A stretch of 64,000 nt of DNA, from the NCBI GenBank assembly GCA_011009095.1, contig VTPC01000018.1:1-64000 (forward strand), in the 5' to 3' direction. This document shows positions 43,920-54,165 of the stretch, in pieces. Positions within the stretch are counted from its first letter, which is position 1. Every line of letters begins with the position of its first letter. The stretch is from Ignelater luminosus. Its lineage: Eukaryota; Arthropoda; Insecta; Coleoptera; Elateridae. A model generated the notes under the pieces. The model was not told the DNA's origin. It saw nothing but the letters and a program-made list of their open reading frames with translations, and did no database searches. The translations under genes and the position numbers were made by a program.

Positions 43920-45260
43920 TACCAATGTCGAAATGGAAAAGACATTATGAGCACTTGCTGGGAAAGAATCGACAAGAATACCAACAAGAAGCAGAGGAAA
44001 CAGACAGCAAAAACACGAATGATGAAGTAACAGTTTCTGCTGAAGAGGTTCACATACCCTTAAGCAAAATGAAAGCTGGTCGATCACCCGGACAAGAAAA
44101 TCTACCAGTAGAGCTGCTAAAAGCGTTGCGGTGCGTTTAGTACAGTTAATGAGCAATTGTGGTCAACAAGTCAAATACCATTAGAGTGGAAAAAATCATA
44201 TTTGGTGTTCATCTTTAAAAAAGGAGGTGCACGGATTCCTAGCTGCTATAGAGGCCTGAGCGTATACTGCACATAAAATAGGGTTTTTGAAAAACTAGCG
44301 GGGAAACAAATAACAAGGACAAAGGTGTATGGGTGTTTCATAGATTTGCAAAAGGTATACAACACCATGCCCTGATCTAAGCTATGGGAAGCCTTACAGA
44401 ATATTAACATAAATGAACATTTATTAAAGATAAAAGAAATTTACTAACAAAACATCGGACAAATTAAAAAAGACACCCAATCATTCCAGCCTCTTAAAAT
44501 TACGAAAGGCTTCAACAGGGCTGCAGTATGTCACCTCTACTATTCAACTTCTATGTTGAGGAAGCACTGAAAAAGTGGAATGAGCACTGTCGCGAAATGG
44601 TAGTACCAATAGGGAAGCAAACACGACCTTGAATTTATGATCTGGAGATTATATAATAAATATAAAAAGTGAGGACTACAAGTAAGCCTAAAAAGACTTA
44701 ACTACAAATACAGAAGTGAACTTTGAGGTACTTATCAATGAGAACGTGGAAGTTTACCAGGTGGATAGATTTAAATACCTTAGAGCATACATCGACAGAG
44801 ACGGGCTGAGAAATATAGAAATGAAAGAACGAGCTAACCAAAGCAAAAAAATAATAGGGTGCCTAAACACTCTCTCTGGTGGGACCGAAATATATTTAAT
44901 AAGAACAAAATGAGAATCGGCAAAACCATAGTAGAATCTGTGCTATCGTATCGGTTGGAGACATTTACATTGAATGATGAGATGAAAAGAAGATTATGTG
45001 TTGTGGAAATGGATTACTTGAGAAAGAATGTCAAGATATTCAGATTATAAAGAAGGACAAACAAAGAAGTCAGAATTAGAATGAACGTAAAAGAAGAAGA
45101 AGAAGAAGAAGAAATGGTATGGTCACCTTTTAGGAATGTTGGAAAAGCGTTGACCAAAAAAGGTTTACCAATAGAAGCCACCAGGTGAGAGAAAAAGAGG
45201 AAGACTCAATCAAATGTACAACGTCTTGTTTTAGATAAAATTACAAATTAATTGCCAAAC
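43920..45260 (+). pseudogene. LINE-4: endonuclease-RT type LINE fragment
   Basis: It begins within the RT N-terminal region: SKWKRHYEHLLGKNRQEYQQ and LSKMKAGRSPGQENLPVELL (43925-44130). Many frame breaks follow, with the block LQYVTSTIQL-like at about 44520. The frame 44716-44913 gives the thumb (YQVDRFKYLRAYIDRDGL) and 44859-45050 gives RIGKTIVESVLSYRLETFTL and VVEMDYLRKNVKIFRL, the C-terminal signature also seen in LINE-1 and LINE-2. The FADD block is unrecognisable (about 44600-44650). A (GAA)n run lies at 45095-45113. It is 5'-truncated and more decayed than LINE-2. Confidence 0.75.
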
Positions 45261-45289
45261 AAAAAGATATATATGAGAAAGATGCTCAT

Positions 45290-46050
45290 ACCAGCAGGCC
45301 CTCCACTAGCGGATTCATTCTTTCACGAAGCAGGTGCTGCTCTAAGAGCAGAACTCCTAGTACTTCATAATTACACATATTACAACAAATAACTTTTGAC
45401 TCAGTTATTTCTGGTCAGGTGTCTTAGATCAGAATCATTGTGTTACACAATCACAGCATTCGCTAGAAAATTTGTTATTATCATTTTGGCTAGAAGAAGA
45501 AGAAGTACTTACACAACTACCTCTAACAAAAGAAGAAAGATAATGCGAAGAAAACTTTTTCACGCCAACCACAAGACATAATGAAAGTCGTTTCATTGTA
45601 AATCTGTCACTTTCAGGCGATCCCAACGAAATAGGCGACACATTCAAAATGACTTGTAAGCGTTTTTATTCATTGGAGCGAAAATTACAAAACGATAGGC
45701 AGTTGCATTATAAATATAGGGATTTCATGCATAAATATCTAGATTTAGGGCGTATGGAGAAATTATCGCAATCTGGAACCGAAAATTCTAAATCACATTT
45801 ACATTACTATCTACCGCACCATGCGGTATTTAAACAATCAACTACCACCTTATTACGAGTAGTATTTGATGCAAGAGCAAGGGTATCTAAAGGAAAATCA
45901 TTAAATGATTATTAACCTACCTATCATACAACAAAATTTATTATCTATAATTATACGATTCCGCTGCGTTTTCTGCCGACATACAAAAAATGTTTAGCAT
46001 GATTTTAGTTAACTCAGAGCAAACACATTTACAACGCATATTATGTGTCA
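45290..46050 (+). pseudogene. BEL-C: protease end and RT start of a BEL element
   Basis: PPLADSFFHEAGAAL (45300-45345) matches the end of the DUF1758 region, then SVISGQV at about 45400. The RT N-terminus runs in another frame (LSFWLEEEEVLTQLPLTKEE, 45478-45540). The frame 45649-45915 carries KRFYSLERKLQNDRQL, DLGRMEKLSQS, HYYLPHHAVFKQS and RVVFDARARVSKGKSLND. AFSADIQKMFSMILVN at 45966-46010 keeps the palm A Asp. It breaks off at about 46050, where a pogo-like gene begins. It is a separate copy from BEL-A and BEL-B. Confidence 0.85.
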
Positions 46051-46069
46051 AAAGTTTATTTTCAGAAAA

Positions 46070-46342
46070 ATGTCACGAAAATACAAGCAAACGACAAAGA
46101 GAATACGAAAAACACCCAAAGAAATACATCATGCTGTTCAACTGGCTCTTGATGGTAATATTTCTTCAAGGGCTGCAGCCACTGATTTAGGGTTTCCACG
46201 ATCTGCATTACAACGACATGTCCAAGCAGCAAAGAAACTAGCAGCAGAAAATGTAGCAAATCCGTTTGCCAGACAAGTTTTCACAAAAGAGCAAGAAGAG
46301 AAACTCGATGCTTATCGTATTCGTTTGTTCTTAACGTATTAA
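46070..46342 (+). pseudogene. pogo/Tigger-like transposase N-terminus (psq-type HTH)
   Basis: From ATG 46070 the frame reads MSRKYKQTTKRIRKTPKEI, then HHAVQLALDGNISSRAAATD and GFPRSALQRHVQ, a pipsqueak-type helix-turn-helix as found at the N-terminus of pogo/Tigger/CENP-B-like transposases and of some host DNA-binding proteins. After FTKEQEEKLDAY, which leads to the second HTH domain in the family, a stop ends the frame at 46340-46342. No DDE core follows. It abuts the broken end of BEL-C, so it inserted there or was joined by deletion. Confidence 0.7.
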
Positions 46343-46499
46343 ACTTATTTCCTTGCCTTCTGTTTATTGAGCACTCTTGCCTATATCTCCGTTATTGTTA
46401 AAGATAGACCCATCAATATCTACATTATTGTATTTGTGAGACAAGGTTTTATCCAAATCTGTAGAAATATACAGAGTGTTCGATTTAAAAAAAATAATT

Positions 46500-46685
46500 T
46501 TTTTTTGCCTGTACCTAGTGTGTACAACCTGGTGTTGCAATATAGATTGTTTTGGGCTTATTCATTGTTTTATTTACGCTGTAAGCTCTGTACCTTTTAT
46601 TCTAGCTGATCGACTCCTGGAAGGATCGGATCTCCAGCGTAGCTGCCCGGTGAGCCCTCGTCTGACCGCATCAAGGACGGGGTGG
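46500..46685 (+). repeat. Second copy of the LINE-2 5' module, running into the gap
   Basis: The order TGTAAGCTCTGTA, CTTTTATTCTAGC, GATCGACTCCTGGA and CCAGCGTAGCT parallels 22567-22640, and it ends in GACGGGGTGG at the gap, comparable to GGGGGACGGTG at 22680. If the module is a LINE 5' end, the rest of a LINE may be hidden in the gap. Confidence 0.45.
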
Positions 46686-47085
46686 NNNNNNNNNNNNNNN
46701 NNNNNNNNNNNNNNNNNNNNNNNNNNNNNNNNNNNNNNNNNNNNNNNNNNNNNNNNNNNNNNNNNNNNNNNNNNNNNNNNNNNNNNNNNNNNNNNNNNNN
46801 NNNNNNNNNNNNNNNNNNNNNNNNNNNNNNNNNNNNNNNNNNNNNNNNNNNNNNNNNNNNNNNNNNNNNNNNNNNNNNNNNNNNNNNNNNNNNNNNNNNN
46901 NNNNNNNNNNNNNNNNNNNNNNNNNNNNNNNNNNNNNNNNNNNNNNNNNNNNNNNNNNNNNNNNNNNNNNNNNNNNNNNNNNNNNNNNNNNNNNNNNNNN
47001 NNNNNNNNNNNNNNNNNNNNNNNNNNNNNNNNNNNNNNNNNNNNNNNNNNNNNNNNNNNNNNNNNNNNNNNNNNNNNNNNNNNNN
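46686..47085. other. Assembly gap of 400 N
   Basis: Exactly 400 undetermined bases, which may be an estimated size. Frames that span it are meaningless. Confidence 0.99.
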
Positions 47086-47440
47086 AATTTGAACTCGGTT
47101 GGTCCAACTAGCGTGTATAATTGCATGAGATTCAGCAGCTACAAACGATACGTTTACATCGTAGAGAATTTCTTCTGCTTTGGAACGAGTCATTGCACAA
47201 TAATATCGCGGTTTAGACCTTCTAACCAAGGTTTCTATTTTAGAAAATGCCGAAAAGCAATGTTCAGAGTTGTTGGAATTCGCCACTCAAAAATGTTTGA
47301 GGTGTCATGTTTTTGGATTTTCTTGCCAAGCTTCTTTGAGAGATATCTTTCTAGTGTAACCTTTTGCTTCGTATTCTTTGATCTTGCTGCAGTATTGTTT
47401 TTCTGTACATCGATCGTGGACTTGCAGGCAACCATCGAGA
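47086..47440 (-). other. Unrecognised minus-strand frames right of the gap
   Basis: Two overlapping minus frames, 47235-47435 (66 codons, Lys-rich) and one from 47286 into the gap (HCFSAFSKIETL, SKAEEILYDVN), may be pieces of one gene with a frameshift. The second has a faint resemblance to the dimerisation end of hAT transposases, too weak to name. Confidence 0.25.
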
Positions 47441-47449
47441 TGTATCCAC

Positions 47450-50150
47450 TATAATTCTATTTCGAATTGATTGAAACTTCTAATAGTGTCTTCCATTATC
47501 GGCTACTAGCAAGAAAGACTTCTAGCACGTGTAGTTAAAATTATGAAACACAATTATTTTTGAGATTGTATCTTAAAGACGTTCGAATTGTCAAATTTTA
47601 TCTTAATATCAATCAATTATTTTTATTGCTATGTAGACAGATACAACAACTATATAGTAAACCTGTGGTATTAGTCTAGAAACGCAGGCATTAAATGGAC
47701 TGCGACGTGTCAAATTTCTTCATTTTTACAAAAGACGCGCAAAAAAACGAGTTGTATCGTTTTATCTAGTTTTTTTCTCTTTCGTGTTTTTTATTCAGAA
47801 TACGATGTGTGTATAAAATAGAATATTTTATGGTTAAAAGTTAAGATTCCAACATCAACACAACCCTTTTTCAGAATTCAGAAGAAAATAATAATAATAA
47901 TAAGAAGAAGAAAACGCATGCTATAAAACAATAACATATATCAAGTAACCCAAGAGTATTAGTTAGTTTTAAAAGGGCGGCGACAGATGTGTCGTGTCGG
48001 AGATATCCAATATAAACGTCCAAGCTCCTCGTCCGTGAATTCCCTGCATATAAGTGCTTGAAAAGATACTGTAAATCTAATACGTGTCACATGATAGTCT
48101 GACAGATAAGGATCGTCCTCTAAGTTTTGCATTTTTTGCAGACGACCGCTAAAGAATTTAAGTAATGTTTGCATGCAACAATTTACTACCTACAAGGCAG
48201 ACGAAGAAATTTATTTAATTTCGCTTAATAAGAGTGTATAGTTCTGACGAATAACGTTTTTAATCTCAATTTACGTCAATTGACCTGCTGGTGGTACGCG
48301 AATTAAAATAATTCCGATGTTTTAAATCTGTATTTACCAAAATGAGGATCTAAATCGATCGATTTGCCGCCTGTGGGTTCTCATTAATATTCATTCCGAT
48401 TACTAAATGTCAATCTTGATACAAAAAGGGAATTTCATTAAAAAAGTCTCATATCAAAATTACATTTATTATTTTCCGCAAGCATTTTTTAATAAAAATT
48501 CTAAACAATGTTTGAATTTTGCTTAAATTAAAGTAATAAAATTTTTATTACACAACTTTTGTGAAATTATTAGTGATAACGAATATTTCAAAACGAAAAT
48601 TAATTTTAAAATTGCTTCGGTGTGTTACATTTCATTTTTTCTCTTGTAGTTTTCTCTTCCTTCTAGATTTTCCTGTAATTGCACCCTTTTATAAAATCAC
48701 TAACTGACACCTAGTTACTAAAATTTTCGAAAGTGTACTTCAACAACAGCGGTATAAAAGTGGCCTTTAAGATTTGAAGATGGCTTTGTTCATTTGAAAG
48801 ACCTCCAAAACTGTAAAAATGCAGCGAGTAGGAGAAACCGTTTAGAAGTACGGATGTAATAATACTTGAGAATATTTTTGTGAACACAAAATAGTCACAA
48901 TCCTAAAATTCTTTTAAACTCTTTTTGAATTGAGTTTTGCTTCACCACTTCCAGTCAACTATTCTACTGAACTCATCTGTTGCATCTACATTGCGTATAT
49001 AAATACAGCAAGAAGTTTTCGATGTCGAGTTTTTATCCATACGTATGCATCTCATATGTAATTTTCCGGTACAGTCTACCAAAGAGGTTAAACGTCTGCA
49101 GATAATAAAAAAGTTGTTATTTGGGAACCAAAAGGAAAATAATCTTAGGCAACTTGCATATAGTTCCTACGCCTCGGAGATTGCTAAAGTCGCCTCAACA
49201 AGTTCTTTTCCAGATATTCAGAAATAGCGATGGTACCTGAAGCTGTAAGATAGTCTTGCATTGCTTCTTCTCAAAACATCCCAATCCAAGCATCTACACA
49301 TAGACCGCCATACACAGCCTTCGAACAGATTGATCTTCAGCTTTTAAAGTACTTCATCCCTGATATTTGCTCTCAACCCAAAAGACCGCAGTATCCTAGT
49401 ACCTTCCCCAGTTCTCTATCGCTTTACACCACCCGAAAAAGCTTTATCCCAAACACTACAATTCCTATCGTTGAAGATCAACTACGCGGAAACACCCACC
49501 GGTTCAGCATTTTTGAAAGTTCCTTCCCAAGGCCCTTTCCTCTCCACTCCGCATCACAATAGATAACTATCTCAAACGAGTCCATTTTCTACAACTATTC
49601 TTCCTACTTGTTCTTCAGGACTAAAGGAATCCTGAACGTAGAGAATGGCGCCGTAAAGCGGTCTCACTTTAAGAAGATTAATTTGTCAAAATGTTATTTG
49701 ATAAGATTGTAAAACTTGTTTCTTGTATTTAGTAGTTATTTGTGTTACAAAAGAAGAAAGTGCTACTCTTCTTTTCTCCAAACGAACGGCATTTTTGAAA
49801 CACAAGCGCACTAAGATTTCAATGGCGAACTCACACTTATGTTTTAGTTTCAAAACACACTAAAATGAGTACTATTCTTGAATATCCCCAATTTTTTCAA
49901 CTTTCTTGTGGAGGAGATTCGAAAAGCACTAAAAGGGGTTGTTAGCGAAGACGAAATACACTTTTCTTCCAAAAACACTGGAACTCGCTTCGAGAATTTC
50001 CACAAGGGAGCTTAACTTAAGCGCAGGTTATATCATAATCAAGCGCCCACACACATCGGTATCTGCAGGATGTTTCATATCTTTGTAATATTTTATATTG
50101 AAATTAAATCAACTTAATGTTTTATTATTTTTGTTTTTAGTACAAGAAAA
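47450..50150. other. Mostly non-coding DNA upstream of Gypsy-2
   Basis: It contains an (AAT)n/(AAG)n run at about 47886-47915. A 71-codon minus frame at 47959-48174 (CREFTDEELGRLYWISPTRH) has balanced composition but no known domain. The less AT-rich stretch 49230-49650 has no frame that I recognise. The 5' LTR of Gypsy-2 should lie in the last few hundred bases, but its left end cannot be set. Confidence 0.4.
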
Positions 50151-50151
50151 G

Positions 50152-50172
50152 TGACGCAGTCGGTAGGATTCG
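50152..50172 (+). other. Gypsy-2 primer binding site, tRNA-Ser type
   Basis: TGACGCAGTCGGTAGGATTC differs by one base from the tRNA-Ser-type primer site (beginning TGGCGCAGTC) used by 17.6/297-like gypsy elements. It marks the right end of the 5' LTR at about 50151, and the untranslated leader follows to about 50540. Confidence 0.7.
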
Positions 50173-50539
50173 CGAAGTACACGGAATAAAACTCTTCTAC
50201 GTATTTACGTTTCAACGTTTAATAAGAAAAACCCATAAAATTCAAAATTTATAATACGAAATCTTAAAGATAACTCAACGCGAGTGTTCTAAAAAAACAA
50301 GCAAACGAATTGAAGTCGTTTTTGTTATATTGTGCAGTGCGGAATGAATAAAGTGAACGGGTCAAAATCCCCAGACCACCACAAGATCAAATTTTCCCGT
50401 GATTCGTTCTGCACGGCATCTCAACATCGAAGGATGCTCATTGAGGAACTGGTCAGAGCAGAATATAAGTATCTATGCTTTTCTTAAATTTCTTCAAGTC
50501 TATCTTTGACAAGCTATCCTTAAACGAAAAGCTGGAACC

Positions 50540-50950
50540 CAGCAAATCAATAAGCAACAGAAATCCAACAACAGCCTTCAACAACCATGGCAACAACAAA
50601 CAAGCGCACAAAAGCCACTATCATTCAGATTTGCTAAATCACCTGGACAACTGAAACAAAGACACCAGCCAAACCAAAGACCATTTGAAGTAGATTCCAG
50701 CCAAACGCAAGCAGCACGTTCGAACTTCTTCAAGCTCACCGAATTGCCTAGATAGTTAATCGAGGAATTATAACACCAAGACGACATAGTAAAAGGAGAA
50801 GAATACGATCAAGATCAATGGCAACCGCAGGAAGCAGTTTATAATCCAACTGCATAGGAAGAACTACCTGAGTTTGAAGAACCTGACCATCAGGATTTTC
50901 AATAAGACGTCTTGGTTCTCAAATAACAACGATAACACTCAATAATCTCA
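50540..50950 (+). pseudogene. Gypsy-2 gag, C-terminal part
   Basis: Coding sense with Gln/Asn/Pro-rich, then acidic composition (PSTPKQPWQQQTSAQKPLSF-like, NPTA, ELPEFEEPDHQDFQ) over a few stops, as in the C-terminal portion of 17.6/297-type gag, which lacks zinc knuckles. The N-terminal two-thirds is missing; only about 370 bp separate the primer site from this piece. No protease DTG is found between here and RT, so a deletion is likely. Confidence 0.5.
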
Positions 50951-50999
50951 ACAACCTCTAACTTCCATACATATACTTACCAAATTTAAAAGCAAAATT

Positions 51000-51517
51000 C
51001 TTCATAGATACAGTTGCTTCAGCGTTCCTCATGACACCGGAATTAGCAGAAAAGTACTTTGCGGAACAAATAATAAGAAAATCAAACAAAAAGAAGAAAA
51101 TGGATACCTCAGGTAAAACTAAATACCAAATTGTTATCGATTATCGTAAGCTCAACGAAGCCACCATCGATAAGCTAGATAAAAGTGAATACCTCACTAC
51201 CCTAGACTTGGCATCGGGCTTCCACCCAGTGGAAATGGAAAAGGGAGATATCGAAAAGACTACTTTTTCGACGGAACAAGGGCATTATGAGTTTAAACAA
51301 ATTCCTTTCAGGAACCCGCAACGTTCCAATGACTCATGGATCACATTCTTAGGAACACCGAGAGAACGTTTACATGGTATATCTCGATGACGTAATAGTA
51401 TACTTCTTCTTACAAGAACATCTGGAAAAACTTACAAAAGTATTCGATTGACTAAGGCAGTCCAACTTAAAAATCCAACTAGATGAAAGCGAATTCCTTC
51501 GTAAGGAAATAGCCTAC
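51000..51517 (+). pseudogene. Gypsy-2 reverse transcriptase, N-terminal half
   Basis: The frame 51031-51390 carries EQIIRKSNKKKKMDTSGKTK, YQIVIDYRKLNEATID, YLTTLDLASGFHPVEM and TTFSTEQGHYEFKQIPF. Compared with the normal block order, short internal segments are missing at three places (before MDTSGKT, after ATID, after IPF), as if by small deletions. After a frame change VYLDDVIVY at about 51380-51405 keeps the catalytic YxDD pair, followed by EHLEKLTKVFD and a TGA. Confidence 0.8.
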
Positions 51518-52612
51518 ATGGGTCGTGTTATCATAAACGAAGGCGTAATACTAAATCCTGATAAGGTAAAAGCAGTCAGCGAATTCCCCATATCCACAAC
51601 ACAAAAGGATCTAAAAGGCCTCCTAGGATTACTAGGATACTATAGGAAGTTCATCCGAGACTTTGCCAAGATCACCAAACCTCTAACAAGATGTTTAAGG
51701 AAGGGGGCCAAAATAAAACATGACGAGGAGTTCATCGATACCTTTAAAACCTGCAAAGAGTTGCTCATCAACCCACCATTATTACAGTATCCCGATTTCA
51801 AAAAGGAGTTTATCCTGACCACGGATGCATCCAATGTGGCACTCGGAGCAGTATTGTCTCAAGGTGTGATTGGTAAAGACAGACAGACAGACATAAACGA
51901 AATCAAAATACAGTACCGTAGAAAAGGAACTCTTAGGGCCACCAAGCACTTCCGATCATACTTGCATAGGAGGAAATTTAAGATATATACGGATCATAGA
52001 TCTCTAGTCTGGTTGATAAACCTTAAGGAACCTAATAGTAAGCCAGCTAGGTTGAGACTCAGACTACAGGAGTATGACTACGAAATTATATATAAAAAAC
52101 GAAAACAGAACACAAACGCAGACGCACTGTCACGAATCCGAATACCAGAGAATATTAACGCAATAGAAATACAATCAATCATAAATAATGCAGGGGATGA
52201 TACCGAAGACCTCATAAAGGAAATTGATGACCTTCTAACCTTTCATCACTCCACCTCGCAAGAACTTCCAAATATAACATTCACACAAGAAGAAGAACAG
52301 TTAAACACCTTCAACTCTAATGTAAACACAGAATCGCGAAACTCAATACCTATCCTAGACGAAACAATAGATAACAAAACGACCCAATATATTATAGACA
52401 CCATTCATACGGGACCTCCTAAAATAACACTACGCATAAAGAAGCACCAGAAAATCTCCACATGCAAACTTCCGTTAGACGAGCTACATGACAAAATCGT
52501 CAAACTAATACGAAATTATATGCCCCAAGACAAGCATTACTTGTATTTCAAGAACGAAAAACTATTCCCTGAATTCTACAAAATCTATACTTCATACATT
52601 TCAGACAGGTGA
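51518..52612 (+). pseudogene. Gypsy-2 RT connection, RNase H and tether (364 open codons)
   Basis: The longest real coding frame of the window. It starts in the RT thumb (DKVKAVSEFPISTTQKDLKG, LGYYRKFIRDFAKITKPLT), continues through the RNase H domain (FILTTDASNVALGAVLSQG with its Asp, ATKHFRSYL, YTDHRSLVWLINLKEPNSK), and ends in the tether with NADALSRI and a long acidic stretch. A segment between VIGKD and LRAT that normally holds the SRTLNxAE block is altered, so RNase H is damaged even though the frame is open. Confidence 0.85.
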
Positions 52613-53450
52613 TTCAAATTATTTAAGTGCAGCCTAAAACTTGAAAACATATCTGACCCAGAAGAAATAAAAAAAGCAATAACAAGATATCACGAAGGTA
52701 AAACAAACCATCGCGGAATAGGCGAAACCCTAAAGCAATTAAAACGCAGATATTATTAGCTAAATATGCAAAAGACCATAACCATCTACATAAACAAGTG
52801 CGAAACCTGCCAATGAGCAAAATACGACAAACATCCCGAAAAACCACCGTTGATGCTCACATCCACTAAATTGTTCGTAGAAACTTTCACTATTCAAAGG
52901 GAAGACTACGTAACTATTACAGATGGTTTTTTCAAAATTTGGCAGGCGATAGCGGTTAAAGATAAAGAAGCAGTAGAGACCGCCAATGCACTGCTCACAT
53001 ACTTGTCACATTATGGTATACCTAAGGAGATCGGAATAGACAATAGTACCGAGTTTAACAACGAAGTGATCAAACAACTTCTTGAATCCCACAAAATAGG
53101 GATTCATTTCACGACACCACATAATCCGAATTCAAATAGTAAAATAGAAAGATTGCATTCTACCTTGATAGAACACGACAGGCTACTTAAAACACAAGTT
53201 AGCAAGATCCCGATACCCACCGCTATAGCATATAATAATTTCATCCATGGGACAACAGAGACCTAATGAGCTAGTATTCAGACATACTGACAACCGAGAC
53301 CTTTTTGACATGTAGTATAGCAAAAACCATTATAAGGACTACATGAAAAACCACTCCAAAAGAATGAAAGCAGTCTATGGGAACTTAAAAAAAGAGATTG
53401 CTACTGAAAAGGAAAACATCATTTCCAAGAGAAACCAATTAAACCATTTG
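52613..53450 (+). pseudogene. Gypsy-2 integrase
   Basis: The zinc module spans 52695-52830 (YHEGKTNHRGIGETLKQLKR; CETCQ) with two stops. The frame 52850-53266 holds the DDE core: the first position reads VETFTI, where Asp is normally found, so it is Glu. The second is GIDNSTEFNN with Asp intact (about 53035), and the third is NSKIERLHSTLIEHD with Glu intact (about 53150). Terminal parts to 53450 are broken. Confidence 0.82.
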
Positions 53451-53459
53451 AGATAAAAC

Positions 53460-54165
53460 AACAAGTACATGTCAAATAGAAGGTAGAAACAAAATGCTAT
53501 ATCCGTACGCCATCGCCAGGTCATTTACACTACTAGAGATAAATCCCGACAACACCGCAATCGTTTCCAACCACCAAAAAAAAAACAACGAAAAGTGCAC
53601 ATTAGAAAACTGAAACACTCACGTGTTCCAGAAGCAGCACACTTATCAGAGCCGAATGGGCAGAACTGAAGAGCCTCGAGGACAACCCAGGTGTACTGCC
53701 GAAAATATAGCTTTTTACTGAAATCTCGCCTACATTATACGCTACGAAAAAATAAAGGATGCAATAGAAAACTTGAGGAACAACTTTGCAAAAATCATCG
53801 AAGACCTAAGCTCAAGCAAAAACACCTTTAAGCAGCAACAAATTACCAGAAAATAATAGTACACCTTCAGAACGAAATAGACACCAAGATAGAAAGACTC
53901 TCACCCAACCCTAATAAACGAAGTAGGAGAGGAGCAATCAACATTATAGGGTCTGTAATTAAAGCCATTGCGGGTAATCTCGACAACGAAGCTGTAGCGC
54001 GGTATCACTTAGCTATACAAGAACTAGTTAAGTCACAGACACTCAGTGAAACTCTAATAACCAAACAAAAATCATGTTTACTGCAGCTGCAATATCAGAA
54101 TTTAATTCCACCATAAAAAATATCAAGACGAACCAAAACATACAACAACAAGTCACTCATCTAAG
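53460..54165 (+). pseudogene. Gypsy-2 env remnant with furin-like site
   Basis: Behind integrase, broken frames carry features of the envelope glycoprotein of errantivirus-type insect endogenous retroviruses (related to the baculovirus F family). At about 53911-53933 a basic cluster of the R-x-x-R type (furin-like cleavage) is followed by a hydrophobic, Gly/Ala-rich stretch that corresponds to a fusion peptide (to about 53980), and then a helical region up to about 54165. There are several stops before and after. The transmembrane anchor and cytoplasmic tail are absent because LINE-5 sequence begins. It is not functional. Confidence 0.65.

Noticed and set aside
45090-45115. (GAA)n run as a functional element
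   Set aside because: A simple microsatellite within LINE-4 debris.
46476-47286. Frames crossing the N gap
   Set aside because: They are artefacts of undetermined bases.
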